From NCBI GenBank assembly GCA_024500155.1, contig CM044874.1:6153001-6217000 (forward strand): a DNA stretch of 64,000 bases, given 5' to 3'. Shown piece by piece: positions 1 through 12,623 of this stretch (positions within the stretch are counted from its first letter, which is position 1; each line of letters begins with the position of its first letter). A program made the position numbers and the translations under genes. The notes beneath the pieces were generated by a model. It was not told the origin of the DNA. It ran no database searches and was given only the letters and a program-made list of their open reading frames with translations. Source of the DNA: Chenopodium formosanum (taxonomy: Eukaryota > Streptophyta > Magnoliopsida > Caryophyllales > Amaranthaceae).

Positions 1-2488
1 CCCCTTCCAATTCCTGAACCAAATACACCAATTATTGTACAATGCACCATGCACCATGCACCATGCACGGAAGCACCATATGCATGCATCATGAAAATGA
101 TTCACATACATTTTCATCATATGCACCTTATGGAGATTTCCTATATGGCCGTACATGCCTTAGGTAGCTCAATTAACTTGTTGCTTTGGTGTGCAATAAC
201 ATAAGATGATAAGAGTTTGAGAGGGAAAAAAATGTTGGAGAGGGGAGGAGGGTACCATCGAAGTAGGAAATTGTTCTTTGAATGTTTAAACAGAATAAAC
301 ATTTATTGTTCGGGGAGACACATTTAGGTGAGGATGATAGCATTAGTTGGGTCGGGCCGAGGCACAAAAGGTTTGATGTAGTAACTACTTTCATGTGTCT
401 TATGATGTGTTTGTGTATATTTTTTTTTCTTTAGAAAAGCACGATTTAATACGACATAAGTGCACACACTGAATTGATAATATGATATAACAAGAAAAAA
501 AATGAAATAAAGCTTAGGCTAAACACAACATGATCGACACATGGGATTAGTGGAATTTATGCCTCCATTTCAATTAGTTTGGCATGGAATGTACTACGTT
601 TATTTTTAGGGGGCTAGGATAAGAGCTGAGCCTACTCAATGTCAAGGCACATACGGCCTAAAATCATCTTTAACAAAAGGATGGATTGTTTTATAAGCAA
701 ATTTATTTATTTATTTATTTATTTATTTTTTATTATTAAAAAAAATGTGTTCTACTCAACTTAATCTGACTTATTTAAATATATGATGAACTCACGTGAG
801 TTACGTCCACTTTATTTTCTCATTTCCTTAATTTAAGATATGAATTTACAATAAGTGAGAAAAATATATTAATAATTTAATAATTAATATAAAATATGAA
901 TATAACATAAATATAACATCCACTCTAATTCCCCTACACAACTAGTCCAAAAACTAAGAAACAAGAAGAATTAAAATAGGGAAGCTTTAGTGGCAGTGGT
1001 CCTTAAAATAAAGTTTTGTTCAATGATTAACCCCAAATCCAATGTAGAATAAATGAAGGTGAAATGGGTTTTTATGGATAAATGTAATCAATTATTTAGG
1101 TGGTGTTATTATTAAAATTCCAATTACCACCCTTTAACATACATACCTTTATAATAGTTGGAGGCATAATCAAACATTAGCAGACATATTCATGGATTTA
1201 AAAGTAATAAAGCTGAATTGTCTCTTTTAAACAACAGAGATTAATGAATTTTTTCTCCTTTTTGATTCATCATTTTGCACAACTCCCACTTAGAAAATTC
1301 TAACAAACATATACAAGTATGATCTTAAATTTCTCTAATCCTTTTACTCCTTAAAACTTAAAAGAATGTAAATATTAGAAAATTAATCATATTTTTTTCT
1401 TTTATCATTTTCTGAAAATTAAATAATTCCTAAAATGCCTAAAGTGAAATCTCCAATAGATTTTTCTCAATGATAATTGGCAAGTAAAAATAATCATTGA
1501 TTGGAACTACCAAAGATTCTATTTTCTGTTCGTTTGGGTCCATTTTTCTGAAATTGTTTACAGTTGGAAATGAAATTATTCATGAACAAATTAAATCTTT
1601 TAAAGCTAATATTTTCTTTTTATAGCTGGAAATTTTTAAATGATTAAGAATTTTGTTTTCCTCTAAAATTTTTACTCATACGAAAATGATCAAGTTTGGT
1701 GTAGCTCTATGAAAAACCTCCCTCCATCCCAATTTAGAGTTATATTGGTATTCAAATTCTACTATTAACGTGTATTATTGTCCGAAAAAAATGGGTGTAT
1801 TAACATAAGTATTAGTATTAAATCAAATTTAGTGTAGCTCAATGAAAAACCTCCCTCCATTCAAATTTAGTGTTGTATTGAATATTGATTGATATTACTA
1901 CCTTCGTTTTATATTATTTGCAATGATTAAACATTTTTCCTCTCTACTTTAACATTGGTAGTACTATAAAAAAAGAAATATAGTCAAATGAGAGGAGCAT
2001 TTTAACACGAGTATTAACCTTGCATACAATAAAAAGTGCATTAACACGGAGTAATAATGTTAAATGCGAAGAGTGCATTAACGTGAACCAATATACCGTT
2101 TCATTTTTTGACTTTCACAGGTAAATGAAGTGATTTCATAAGTTAATACAAGAGTAGTAAATAAGAGTAATTATGTTCCAATATTAGCCAAAGTTAATAC
2201 ACCATCACCCACCAACAAAACAGACTGAGATAGAATATATTCCTACAACAAACTGCCCTTCCGCAAAAATATAACTTATGCTTCCACCTTTTTTTTCCCC
2301 CCCTTTTTTTTTACCCTATGAAAAAAAAAAAAAAAAAAAAAACTACAACTGATAAAACAGCTACCTCCACTACAACTACTTCTACTACAACTACTACTAG
2401 TATTTTAGGAATTTTCACAAAAGAAAAAAAAAAGAAGTGAGTTGAGGTGGTGTGGGGCCCAAAAGGATGCTTCCATTTATAGAAAATG
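1..2488. other. AT-rich intergenic DNA, no gene seen
   Basis: I see no supportable gene here. A short ATGCACC microsatellite lies at about 40-67. Two diverged copies of a ~60-bp segment (AAAACCTCCCTCCAT core) lie at about 1695-1750 and 1825-1880. A run of A (about 2322-2342) and a CTA/CAA-rich stretch (2341-2400) precede the 3' side of the ZPR gene. The ZPR 3' UTR should lie in the last few hundred bases, but I cannot fix its poly(A) site. Confidence 0.6.
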
Positions 2489-2737
2489 CTAATTGCTTGA
2501 CTGATGATGATTTGGGGAAGAAGTTGAGCAACAGAGAGTGAATTGATCAGAAACAGAGTTATTGTTGTTGTTGTTGGTGTTGCTCTGTTTTCCTCCTTTG
2601 TTTGTAATTCTCTGTTTTATTTCTGAGAGAAGTTGCTGGTTTTCTTGATTCAGTTTCTGTGCTTTCTTCCTTAGCCTCTCATTCTCTTTCATTATGTAAC
2701 AGTTTTGCAAATACAATTCTGAGTTCAATCTCTCCAT
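2489..2737 (-). CDS. ZPR3-like: LITTLE ZIPPER protein, ZPR3/ZPR4-like
   Basis: This 82-residue protein starts MERLNSELYLQNCYIMKENE, which I recognise as the N-terminus of the ZPR3/ZPR4 microproteins. The hydrophobic residues L8, I15, L22, L29 and L36 form a clean heptad leucine zipper, followed by a Lys-rich part and an Asn run near residues 53-60 coded by a GTT/TTG microsatellite. Family knowledge: ZPR proteins have a zipper but no DNA-binding domain. They form non-productive heterodimers with class III HD-ZIP factors (REV, PHB, PHV), which activate ZPR genes, giving negative feedback in leaf polarity and shoot meristem control. They act in nucleus and cytosol. The start is the only ATG before the zipper. 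On the minus strand it lies four bases after a TTTGCAG splice acceptor, so the coding part seems to be a single exon behind a leader intron. The frame is intact and it is the only clear host gene here. Confidence 0.93.
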   Translation of the reverse strand: MERLNSELYLQNCYIMKENERLRKKAQKLNQENQQLLSEIKQRITNKGGKQSNTNNNNNNSVSDQFTLCCSTSSPNHHQSSN

Positions 2738-3850
2738 TTACCTGCAAACAATGAACCCAAAATAAATTTAGTAAAATTCAATTAATAAATGAAACAAATA
2801 TCTAAGTCTTCTAACTACATTTTTGTCAAATTTAAATAAAAACTTGAACAAGCTGAGAATTTTAAGAGTATAAAGAGACATCATTATATAATAAAGAAAT
2901 TTACATACTTTGAAAAAGTGAGATTAATGTGATACATAAAACTTGCACTCAATTATAATGCAAGAGTTTTCTTGCTATTTATATGCATAAAAGCATGCAT
3001 TAAACATGAATTTATATATATATATATGAAAAATTACAAAAACACATATATGAAGCAAGTTTTTTTTTTTACCATTTTTTTTTAATGAAATCCTAATTGG
3101 CAAGAAAAGAATAATTTTTTAGCAAGACAAGACAAAACTTTAATCTAGTTAACTACAATACACCCATGCATCTCAGCTAAAATCTTAAGTAATGATATAT
3201 AATATTATAAAAATCAAAACTTTTTCCTAGTAACCAATCAAAAAATTGTATATTTTTTAAAAGAAAAATATTTTATTTAGATTGAGAAAAATTAAAAAAG
3301 AGAAAAGTGTAAACAGTTGAAGAAAGTTGGCATGCAATGCAACACATAAAAACATTTCCCTCCTTTACAAGCCAAGGTATATACCCTTAAAAACAAAGGC
3401 CAATTTTTTTAAAAGAAAATTCATTCATTGATCTTCAAAAACAGATCAAATTACAAACAGAGCAACAACATTGATAGTAATTACTAATATTTATGTTTTT
3501 ATTCTCAAATTTGTAGAGAAATACTGAATAAAACAGAGAAATTGGAAGAAGATGGGATAGGGTATCCTACAAAATAAGGGCAAATTTATGCAAAACAGAG
3601 GAACTACATAAAAAGTACTGTATTATAGATTGGTGTCCTACAAAATAAGGGCATTTTTATTATTATTTACGTAGAAAATCTAAGAAAAATAAGAGAGAAG
3701 TGGGCCTATCTTTATGTTTTCAAAAAAGATCACCTTTTTAAGAGAAGGAAGTTGAAGAAGAAGAAGAATGGAGAAAACAGAGGAGCTCTGGCCGAGGATG
3801 AGTTTAACAACTCTGATTTTGTAAGAAAACAAAGTGAAAGTGGTGGGCAA
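2738..3850 (-). other. ZPR leader: 5' UTR with probable intron
   Basis: On the minus strand, TGTTTGCAG (acceptor ending at 2742) sits just before the ZPR ATG, implying an intron in the 5' leader. The donor is uncertain: CAAA|GTATGT near 2905-2910 and GTATATACC near 3380 are candidates. A GTAATTAC palindrome lies at 3477-3484; it resembles half of an HD-ZIP site but is short enough to be chance. Confidence 0.55.
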
Positions 3851-3870
3851 AATTGCATACAAGGGGTGTT

Positions 3871-3880
3871 TATTTATATA
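3871..3880 (-). promoter_or_regulatory. TATA box of the ZPR gene
   Basis: The minus strand reads TATATAAATA here, about 1.1 kb upstream of the ZPR start codon and 5' of the leader. Transcription would start near 3840-3850. The stretch just upstream (about 3900-4020) is very purine-rich on the plus strand (GA-rich). Confidence 0.6.
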
Positions 3881-4928
3881 GACAAATAATTTTTTTTTAA
3901 AAAAAAATTAATTAATTTTATAAAAAGAAAAAGGGAAATTAAAAAGGAAGATGAAGAGAGAGAAAAATCTTGGAAGAGAAAGAGGTAAAAAAAAAATAAA
4001 AAAAAAGAAAAAGAAAAAAGGGGGACATGCCATCTCTCTTCTCTGCCACAACAATTGTGTAAGCATGGAAGGCGGCCGGTTTAGGGGTCAGGATTTATGA
4101 TCTCAAATCATTTTTTTTCCTAATTAGATTTTCCTCCTTTTTTTCATTTTATGTATTTTTATAAAATTATTTAAATTTCTAGGAGAGTACAAAAAATCCA
4201 TCTTGTACCTAGAAGACTAGAGTAATAAATTAAAATACTAGTGCTACTAATTGCTACTCCATAACCATTATGCTATTTTCTTTATTTGGATTTGCCAACT
4301 AATTTGTTGATAAGATTTTCTTTTATTTGAATAATCTTGGATATAAGTATTCTCATATTTCTACTCCATAACCATTATAATGGATTAGAGACTTGCCCAT
4401 CTTATTCAAGTATGTTAAGATCGTGGCTAATAAGCTTAGATGATGAACCAAATTTGAAAAGGGAAAAAGAAGTTAAAATAAGTGGTATTTAAGTGAATAG
4501 ACACACCCTATCTATATTGTAGATAATACTTCGTCAAGATGCACTCCGTAATGTATGTGCAAGTCATAGAGGTGAAAAATTAATGACTATGATAGACTAT
4601 TCACAAACTACGTGATCTCAATATGACCAAAAAAAAAAAAAAACGATCAAAATTCAATTCAATAAATTCAATTCGGGACCTTCAAATGAATAAAATCGAG
4701 CCAAGTAGAGTTGGAGAATAAAAATCATGACCAAGCTCAAGTTTATTAAGTGTATGACTCAGTAATAAATATCACCCCTTAAATTAGCAGAAGTTATATT
4801 AATGATAATCACATAAATGAATATTTTATCATTTTGAATTGTTATGCTTGAACTATTTGAGTTAAGCTATTAGTCAAGTCAATTTAACCTTAATCAAAGT
4901 TGGATCATAATTACCTCTACATGTCTTA
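3881..4928. other. Intergenic, promoter-distal region of ZPR
   Basis: No coding signal is seen. The first few hundred bases are likely ZPR upstream region; the rest is AT-rich spacer up to a MITE. Confidence 0.5.
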
Positions 4929-5075
4929 GGGTCTGTTTTGATTTACTGAGCTGAAGTGAACTGATTGGAGCTGGACTGAACTGAATATTTTATGAGAGAA
5001 GGAAATTAGGAATTGAACTGAACTGATTAAAGCTGAATTGAACTGAACTGAAAATAAACTGAATAGAACAAACCC
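4929..5075. mobile_element. Tourist-like MITE (147 bp)
   Basis: Terminal inverted repeats GGGTCTGTTTTGATT and (reverse complement) GGGTTTGTTCTATT enclose short repeats of the CTGAACTGAA type. TTA flanks both ends (4926-4928 and 5076-5078), the target duplication expected of PIF/Harbinger (Tourist) elements. Related copies lie at 6964-7143 and 43277-43506. Confidence 0.75.
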
Positions 5076-5297
5076 TTACTATATACATTATTTATACAAT
5101 TAGATATATATAGATTGTTTATTACATAATCCTTCAAAGAAAAGAAATCTACAACAATTTTTTAATGAGAAGATCTTGTTCTAGTATATGTAATTACAAA
5201 AGTTGTATTTGTAAGATATTATAATTATCTCTCCAAAAAAAAAGAAGAGATAACGTCATGTGAATGATGATGGATTTAATTTACAACTTACAAGAAG

Positions 5298-5430
5298 AGG
5301 GCAGTTTGGTAAGGTAAAATGTATTTGGATTTTGGAGGGCTTTCTTTGTTGTTTGAGTATAGGAGGGCAGTTTGGTAAGGTAAAATGTATTTGGATTTTG
5401 GAGGGCTTTCTTTGTTGTTTGAGTATAGGG
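5298..5430. repeat. Tandem duplication of a 66-bp unit
   Basis: Two nearly identical 66-bp units run head to tail (GGGCAGTTTGGTAAGG marks each start). Because 66 is a multiple of three, open frames appear on both strands, but there is no protein-like signal. Confidence 0.85.
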
Positions 5431-6551
5431 GGTCCCAAATGATGAAGGAGCTAAGCCGTCCCAAGATTCGCAATGATGGTTTGGATTGTTTTTGAATTAA
5501 TAACCCAACAAAACAACTCTTTCTCTCTCTAACCAACTTCTTTCTCTCTCTAAAACCTTACCTTAACCATACCTTACCTCTTCCCCTTCATTTTCATCTA
5601 TCATCATGATCTCCACATCCTACATTATCATCATCACTACCATCATCATCAACATCTAGTATAATTTTACTTATTAATTTTTTTTTTAATTCTTGTTTTT
5701 TATTTTATGTATTTTTTCTATACACATAATCTTAGCCACTAAAAGAAACCAAAAATCTAATTGCCTATTACACTTAATGATGGTTTCCTTTTCAAAAATA
5801 ATTTTAAAATTTTTTGCCACAAATGAGGAATGCTTCAAGATAAGATCTCTTTTGTATTTTTTTTTTTCTTATAATTATTATTGGTCACATGACTCAAATC
5901 TTTTGAGTGTGCTCTACAAGGTGTTAATTTAATTGTACAAATTATACTACGAGTAATAGTTAGTAACATGTTATGATGTTAGTATACAAATAATCTAATG
6001 TTCGAAGTATTTTGTAGTTTATTTTATGAGACAAGAAAATTTTAAGTATATAAAAATAAATTAGAACAAAGAGAGTATTATAAAACCGTGAGAATCTATT
6101 TTTATATTCTTCATGTTATTATATTAGAGGGTACGTTTTAAATGTATAAAGGAGGATTGATGGACTACTACTTTATTGGATAGCTATTGAATTAAGAGAT
6201 CTAGCTACTTGGGAATGGCTTGATTGATAGATTTCTTGAATAGATTGTTTGTAATTGATAACAATGTACCAAAATAAAGTTCTTCCATAATGATTATTAT
6301 GTGTGTGAGTTAGATGAAAATGATTTAAAGACTAAAGAGAGTTTTCGAGTTACTATCATTTAGTTGAGTCATATAGATAGATGGAGTAACATAAGTTGGC
6401 AAATGTTAACTAGATTACTTCCAATTACTTGAATGAATAGTATGGGGGCAGCTTATTAGGCACATGGTATGTAACAAATATATAAAATTAATAATGGTAC
6501 AAAGGTTAATTATAGTGATTGGAGCGAGCTTCTATGTTTGCTTAAAGTACA
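5431..6551. other. Intergenic, nothing recognised
   Basis: AT-rich sequence with a short CAT/CAC microsatellite near 5590-5660. No gene or element end is supported. Confidence 0.5.
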
Positions 6552-6554
6552 TTA

Positions 6555-6876
6555 AGGCTTGTTTAGTTCAACGAAGTTATTTTTACTTATTTTAAGAGAA
6601 AATAAGTTATAATTAAATCAGAACAAATAATTTCATATCATATCATTGTTTTATGTGCGGTTTTTCATGTTACAAATCTTTAATTTCTCAAAGAAAAAAA
6701 TTTATGAAAATACATATTAATAAAGTACACGTTATTATGAATCTAACAAAACCCTACTTGATATATTTTTTCCTTATATATTATCGTACACATAAGGTCT
6801 GATCAAATTAGATAATCAAATCAGATCAGACTAGATCTGAACAGATAAGCAAAAATAAGGTGAACTAAACAAGCCC
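6555..6876. mobile_element. Tourist-like MITE (322 bp)
   Basis: Inverted ends AGGCTTGTTTAGTTCA and TGAACTAAACAAGCCC are flanked by TTA on both sides (6552-6554, 6877-6879). The interior is AT-rich and non-coding. Confidence 0.75.
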
Positions 6877-6963
6877 TTACATTGCTTTGTACATTGGATT
6901 ATATATTTTCAAGAAAATAGCAAGTCATTTCCTAAAATTAAAATAATTCATTTATAACTCTTA

Positions 6964-7143
6964 GAGCCTATTCACATTTACTGAACTGAACTGATTGGAG
7001 CTGAACTGAACTGAATTGAACTAAGCTGAAATGAATATTATGAGAGAGGGAAATTAGTAGCTGAACTGAACTGATTGAAGCTGAACTGAACTGAATTGAT
7101 TGGAGCTGAACTGAACTGAAATTAAGTAAATGTGAACAGACCC
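6964..7143. mobile_element. Tourist-like MITE (180 bp)
   Basis: Inverted ends GAGCCTATTCACATTTA and TAAATGTGAACAGACCC are flanked by TTA at 6961-6963 and 7144-7146. The interior is made of CTGAACTGAA and TTGGAGCTGAA repeats, as in the copies at 4929 and 43277. Confidence 0.8.
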
Positions 7144-7149
7144 TTAATA

Positions 7150-8059
7150 CTCCCTCCGTTTCATTATGCTAGTCCCATATACTATTTTGGGCGTTTTAAA
7201 ATTTCTACCCATATTGAATATATTCCACTTTTAACTTAATTGTTTTGGAATTAATTGGTTGTAGATTAATGACATACCTCTAAATAAGGAAATTTTTTTT
7301 GACAAGAAGAAAAGGATTTCATTAATGAAAGATAGTCAAACGACACTTACAAACAATTCCAAGGAAATCTAAAATTCCAATACAAATACAATTCACCTTA
7401 AAACTAGTTACATTGCAGATTCGATTAAAGATCGCCTTTATAAAAATCTTCATCCGAAGCAATACATTCTATGAGTTAGCACTAATTCGGCCTGAGATCC
7501 ACAGATGAATAGTTGTTTAGGTGAAAAAACTCTTATGACCTTCTAGATACTTTTCGAGATTGTGAAACCCTAAATCTTCAACCTTTAGTAGATGAACAAA
7601 CAAATAAATTAAACACAATAGAATAAACACCACCATAAGATGTGATCCTTTATTGAAAGCAATTAAAAAGTTTTTTGGGACTTACCACCGGTAGAAGCCC
7701 CTAAAAAATTTACAATTGAGACCAAAAGAAAAGAGATGGAAGAGAAAGAGAGAGAAGGAGAAGATTGAAGGAAAACCTTTGAAAAAAGTAGAGAAAATCT
7801 AACAATAGAGGCTAAAAAAACCCTCCCAAGGGAGAAACCCTAGAAGGAACCTAAATAAGAAAATCTCTACCTTGAATTATGCATTATGATTTATGACTTG
7901 TGCTTTCCCAAAATAAAAAAAAAAAAAAAATTAAAAAACCTTAAATAAGGTAAACTAATTATGATTTTTTTGTACTTTAATATTAGATTCTTAATATTCT
8001 TATTTTCTTATTTCATGTGATTGATTTCATATGCAACTAACATTATGAAACGGAGGGAG
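7150..8059. mobile_element. Stowaway-like MITE, split by a later insertion
   Basis: Ends CTCCCTCCGTTTCATTATG and CATTATGAAACGGAGGGAG are near-perfect inverted repeats flanked by TA (7148-7149, 8060-8061), the Tc1/mariner (Stowaway) signature. At 910 bp it is too long for a MITE of this type; an inserted retroposon (next entry) accounts for about 650 bp. Confidence 0.85.
7290..7938. mobile_element. Short retroposon inserted in the Stowaway MITE
   Basis: The segment starts with a T run next to CTAAATAAGG and ends with an A-rich tract followed by TTAAATAAGG, an imperfect target duplication. The left edge (T run, then GACAAGAAG) looks like the reverse complement of a plant LINE 3' end, but the right edge also has a long A run, so orientation is uncertain. 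No reading frame of note. Confidence 0.45.
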
Positions 8060-9793
8060 TATAAATTATTGAAACTTTTCATTGGAACAAATTCTTTACA
8101 TGGATATTATTTTTTTAATACATGGATTGTTATCTAGCTATAACAAATTAACAATTCAGGGCATGAATGTAGATACAATTGTATAGATGTTGTTTCGTAT
8201 TGATTAATAAGATCATAATTGAAATTTATTGACATGTACAGTATAAACCTTATTAGTCATGAATAGCTTAAACTTTTGATTGAATTGATCCTATAACATG
8301 GTATTAAAGGTATAAAAAAAAATAGTCTGTCACGTTCACAAAGTTTATAGTTTGTCTAAACATAACAATAACTCAATAATTTGAAGAACACGTTTAAAGG
8401 AGGTTGCTAATGCTATAATGTCGAGATTAGGTTACTCATTGGCATGTAGGCAAAAGGTAAAGAAGAAGAATGATGGCCAATGATAAGCATTTCAAGGAAG
8501 AAAACTCCCTACTCATTAATTTTCCATCAAAAGTGTCCAAACAACATATTCCATAATCTTATCGTAAATGATGGCTATACATTTATAACATTTCCTTGCA
8601 CGAGTTAATACCCTCAAAAATAATGATTTTACATTGCAAAAGTTTTCAAAACTTTTTTCTTGTTATTAAGCTACACAATAAAATCAAGAGCATTTTATGC
8701 TTTTATGCTAATTAAGCTATTCATTTTCATGCTCACCATTTCTCTGTGTATTATTAACGTTATAATGATTATAATTGTCTAGTAACTAAAAACATTTTCA
8801 TGCCATAATTAAGGACAAACTGAAATCATTAAAAATTTGAAAGTTAGCTAAAGAAAACTTCATGGGTTATATGAGTGCCCTTAACGTGGAACATCATAGT
8901 TGACAGTTGTGTCTTTAAATTGATGCAACTTTCCTTACATTTCACATATTCTCCCCTATTTTGGTTACCCCTCATGGGGCTCGTTCCCTTAACTAAGGCC
9001 TCGCTATTTAACTAACTCCAATACACTCAATAATAGGAATATGGTACGTATCAATTAGGTCTGAGTTTTGAGATAAGACGGACGACACAATCCTAATTAA
9101 TTAACCGTGTATCTTTTCTTCCAAAAAGATAGTTTTAGGAAATATAAGTAAATAAATTACTTAACTCGTGTCTACATGGTTATTCTTTATCTTTTTCCCC
9201 TTTTAGTTTTCAATGTTAATGAATATAAAAATGTCCACGTTGGTGTAAATAAATATTTTTGAAATCGCACAGATAATATGCACTAACTTTTGTGGCCATG
9301 TGGCCAACCACCACGGGGTTACTAATTGTTTTGGATTACATGGGTTACTTAGTATTATAACGGTTACTTTGTTATTTAAGGATGATAGTTATTTAAGGGT
9401 TACTCTATCAATATAATAGGGGTTACTAGTAAATAATTGGTTTATTTTTTTACTAACATGAAACAATCATTCAGTTTAAAGATGATTTAAGGTTGGATTT
9501 GAATTTCTTTTGCTACTTTTCATATGTAGTAATCTTCCTCCAAAACCATGCTTTAAAAAAATCATTTTCTTTACATAAACATGCTCTTTCGGTGCAATGG
9601 CTAAACTGAAGTAAACTAAGAGTTTCTTTGTTTCATCTTATTTTATCATAAACAAATAAATTTCGAAGAATGAAGTTAAGTAAAAATAAATTTAAAATAT
9701 ATACTTCGTTTGCATAGAAAAATTTATAAGAAAATAAATTCTTTGGAAAATTTCGAACACAGTTATTAGATTGTATTAGACAATTTCAATTCA
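8060..9793. other. Intergenic, nothing recognised
   Basis: AT-rich with no supportable gene, RNA or element end. Confidence 0.5.
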
Positions 9794-10280
9794 GGCCCTG
9801 TTCTTTTCACCTTAATTTCACTGAACTTAAATTATTTTTGCTGAAATTATCTTATTTTTATTGATTGACACTTATTTTTATTGAGTCAATGTTGTAATTG
9901 TTCTTAGAATATTGATTTACTTCTTGAAACTTTTTTTACGGAACTTAAATTACCTTATTTTGCTAAACATAACTTGTTTTATAAAATTGATATGTATTAT
10001 TTTTACACAATATTACTTCCTCAAATTTCTTTTAAATGCAACACCTTCACATACATCACATATTTTAAGGAAAGGATTAATCAATGTAAACAGACAAATT
10101 ATTCAATATAATATATACACGTAGTACATAACCCTTCTTTAATCACAATATGCAAATTATTTTGATAAATTCGTGTGTTTACTCACTCTTATCAACTCCT
10201 AAAAAAGGTGTGTCAAAAGGTGTGTTGCATTTAAAAGAAAACAAATGAAAGATTATTTTAAGGTGAATAGAACAGGGGCT
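9794..10280. mobile_element. Probable MITE with inverted ends
   Basis: GGCCCTGTTCTTTTCACCTTA at the left matches the reverse complement of TAAGGTGAATAGAACAGGGGC at the right. The family resembles the Tourist-like copies nearby, but the flanks (TCA and TAA) are not a clean duplication. The interior is non-coding. Confidence 0.55.
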
Positions 10281-11162
10281 AAAATCAAACAAAATAAGTT
10301 TGGGTAAGTTAAAAAAAAAAAAGTGCAAACAATAATATAATAAGGTCAAATAATACGATTATAGGGAAAAAAAGAAAAGAAAAAAAAAAGATCAACCAAA
10401 CAAAAGCCTAAAATACAAGCATCTAACTAAGGCTATGTTCGTTTCACATTATTTTTTCTGAATTGAAATTATTTTTGTTTAATTTAAACTATTTTTGCAA
10501 GACTTAAATTATTTTTTTTAACTGATTAAAAGTTGTATTTACTAATTCTCTTTTATATTTGCTCTTTAAAGTTACTAATTTGTATTAAATCAAAATTATT
10601 TTTATATTGGGCTAAAATTCTTTATATAGAACTTAAATTATTTTTATTGGATAATATTAAAATTAGATTAAGAGAACGGTGACTAACATCATGACCTCAT
10701 GCTCATTATATATAGTTAAACTTTAGCCACTACTCCAAGTGTCTCCAATGATATACCTTATGTGTACAATATTTTGTTAAAGAAAGTTAATTGTATTCAT
10801 AAACTTGAAGATGTAAGTAATGAAGTATATGTAACTAATTTAATCTATATATACATTTCATTGCATAATTTTGACTATAAAAAGCTTAATTTCAATATAC
10901 ATACAATGATTCGGGACATTGCTCGGGCCACAAACTAGTTTTTATGTCAAAACTACAAATGAAACATTAACAAGTCAAGATAGTAGTTTTACCAATCAAA
11001 ATTTAGTTAACTATTTATAATTAATTTTGATTGATCTAAATTAATTTTTAGAAATAGTTTGATACATAAAAATCATTTTTTTTTTAAAGAACATAAAAAT
11101 CAATTTAGATCAATCAAAGGATTAGATGCATTGGCAACCATTCAAATCTAATTATTTTAAAT
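10281..11162. other. Intergenic, nothing certain
   Basis: A segment starting near 10436 (GGCTATGTTCGTTTCACA) looks like one end of another MITE of the same group, but I cannot find its partner end. Otherwise AT-rich spacer. Confidence 0.45.
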
Positions 11163-11182
11163 GATTGCGAATACATGTAATT

Positions 11183-12603
11183 ACCTTGATATATATTTTT
11201 TTGTTTTTTGGACAAAGGGAACAACAAACTAACCAAAAAACAAAAGAAAGTAACTCCCTACGACGAGCAGTACCCGCCAAATGGTGAGCATCAACAACCA
11301 AATACCTTGAAACCTTGCTTATATGACAAGTAGCAAAGGAGGAGAAAATCTCATGAATTTCCTCAAGGATCCATATCGCTGAAATGTCTTTAGGACTCCG
11401 GGCCAATAATAACCGGGGAATGGCCAGACAATCCGTATGAAGCAAAAGACGAGTAACACCCCGTTGAGAAGCATGACGAAGACCCCAAAGACAAGCAAGT
11501 AATTCAGAGTGTAGTGCAGAACTAGCAATACAAGCTCTAGCACCACCAGCAATATAACCAGGGGAAGTTAGACCCCGAAAACACCATCCTGCTCCAGCAG
11601 TGAGATCAACTTGATCCCAAGCACCATCAAAGTGGAGGACTACATCATAATCCTCCTGCATAGAACTACAAAGAACATAGATTGAGGGCCTAGCAGAGAA
11701 GTCCGGAGGAAAGCTAATGCTACCAGAATCTAACTCCCTAGCCTCCCTACTTCTAGATTTCCAACTAGAGGCCAAATCAAGATTAGACTGGGGAGAATAA
11801 ACCTCTGATCTAAATCTAACATTATTCCTAGTCAACCAAATTTCCCAACATAAACCAAAGAAACTATCCATCTGAACCTAATCCTTGGAATCGGTAAACC
11901 TAGTCAGCAGTTCCACAAACCAAAGCTGAAATGGAGTTGTAAGAGAGGAGGCTGGCAAATTATTCCAATTAAACAAATCCCATAGACATATAGTAAATTG
12001 GCAATCCCGAAATAAATGGCCCATCGACTCAGAAGCATGATTACAAAAGATGCAAGAAGGATCAATAGGAAGACCCTTAAGATTAAGTAAAGCCGCAGTC
12101 GGAAGAGCATTATGTTAAACCTTCCAGGTGAACAACTTCCATTTCAGGAGAATTGGAAGAACCCACAAATGTTTCCACCAATTATTAGGAAACAGACAAA
12201 CCTGAATAGGCAAGTGCTGAGAAATCAGGCAAGAGTATGCTGACTTAGTGGTAAACGAGTCATCACGAGTGTGCTTCCAGTAAATAAAATCATCAATTTT
12301 CTGCTTATGACGCTCTAAACCAAGAATGGCCGAAGCAACAGAATGAGGGAAAAGGCTCTGAATCAGGGAAGTGTTCCAAGAAGAAGACTCCGATAAAAGT
12401 AAATCTGAAACAAAGGTAGGTCTCGCAGCCTCAGGTATGAAGATCTAAAGGTAACCTCAACATTCGGCACCCAACAGTCATCCAAAATACTAATATTCTC
12501 CCCAGACCCAATCTTCCAAGCAATACCCTTAGAGAAAACCAAGCTCCCTTCCAGTAAACCACGACTATCCCAAGAAGGGCGAGAAGTCGATAAGCTAGTG
12601 ATT
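11183..12603 (-). pseudogene. 5'-truncated LINE (L1-type), ORF2 3' part
   Basis: The segment is flanked by a 20-bp target duplication, GATTGCGAATACATGTAATT (11163-11182) and the same with one mismatch (12604-12623), as expected of target-primed LINE insertion. A T run near 11190-11210 is the minus-strand poly(A) tail, so the element reads leftward and lacks its 5' end. The best frame (11152-11871) has an RNase H-like end domain: VLHFDGAW, GAGWCFRG, then SSALHSELLACLWGL and LLLHTDC, the acidic-residue pattern of RNase H in plant L1 elements. Upstream, around 11900-12110 in another frame, is a Cys/His stretch (PSCIFCNHASESMGHLF) typical of the zinc-binding RVT domain, and 12363-12617 looks like the region after the RT. 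Frameshifts separate these parts, so it is dead. Confidence 0.8.
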
Positions 12604-12623
12604 GATTGCGAATACATCTAATT

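Noticed and set aside
173..394. 73-residue open frame with ATG on the minus strand
   Set aside because: No recognisable domain, no promoter or partner exon; the composition fits chance in AT-rich DNA.
3477..3484. GTAATTAC as an HD-ZIP III site
   Set aside because: Eight-base palindrome, expected by chance in AT-rich DNA and lacking the usual central base; kept only as a note.
3680..3862. Open frame in the ZPR leader
   Set aside because: It has no ATG start at its stated beginning (TTG) and lies in the leader/promoter.
5256..5536. Repetitive open frames on both strands
   Set aside because: They result from the 66-bp duplication, a multiple of three.
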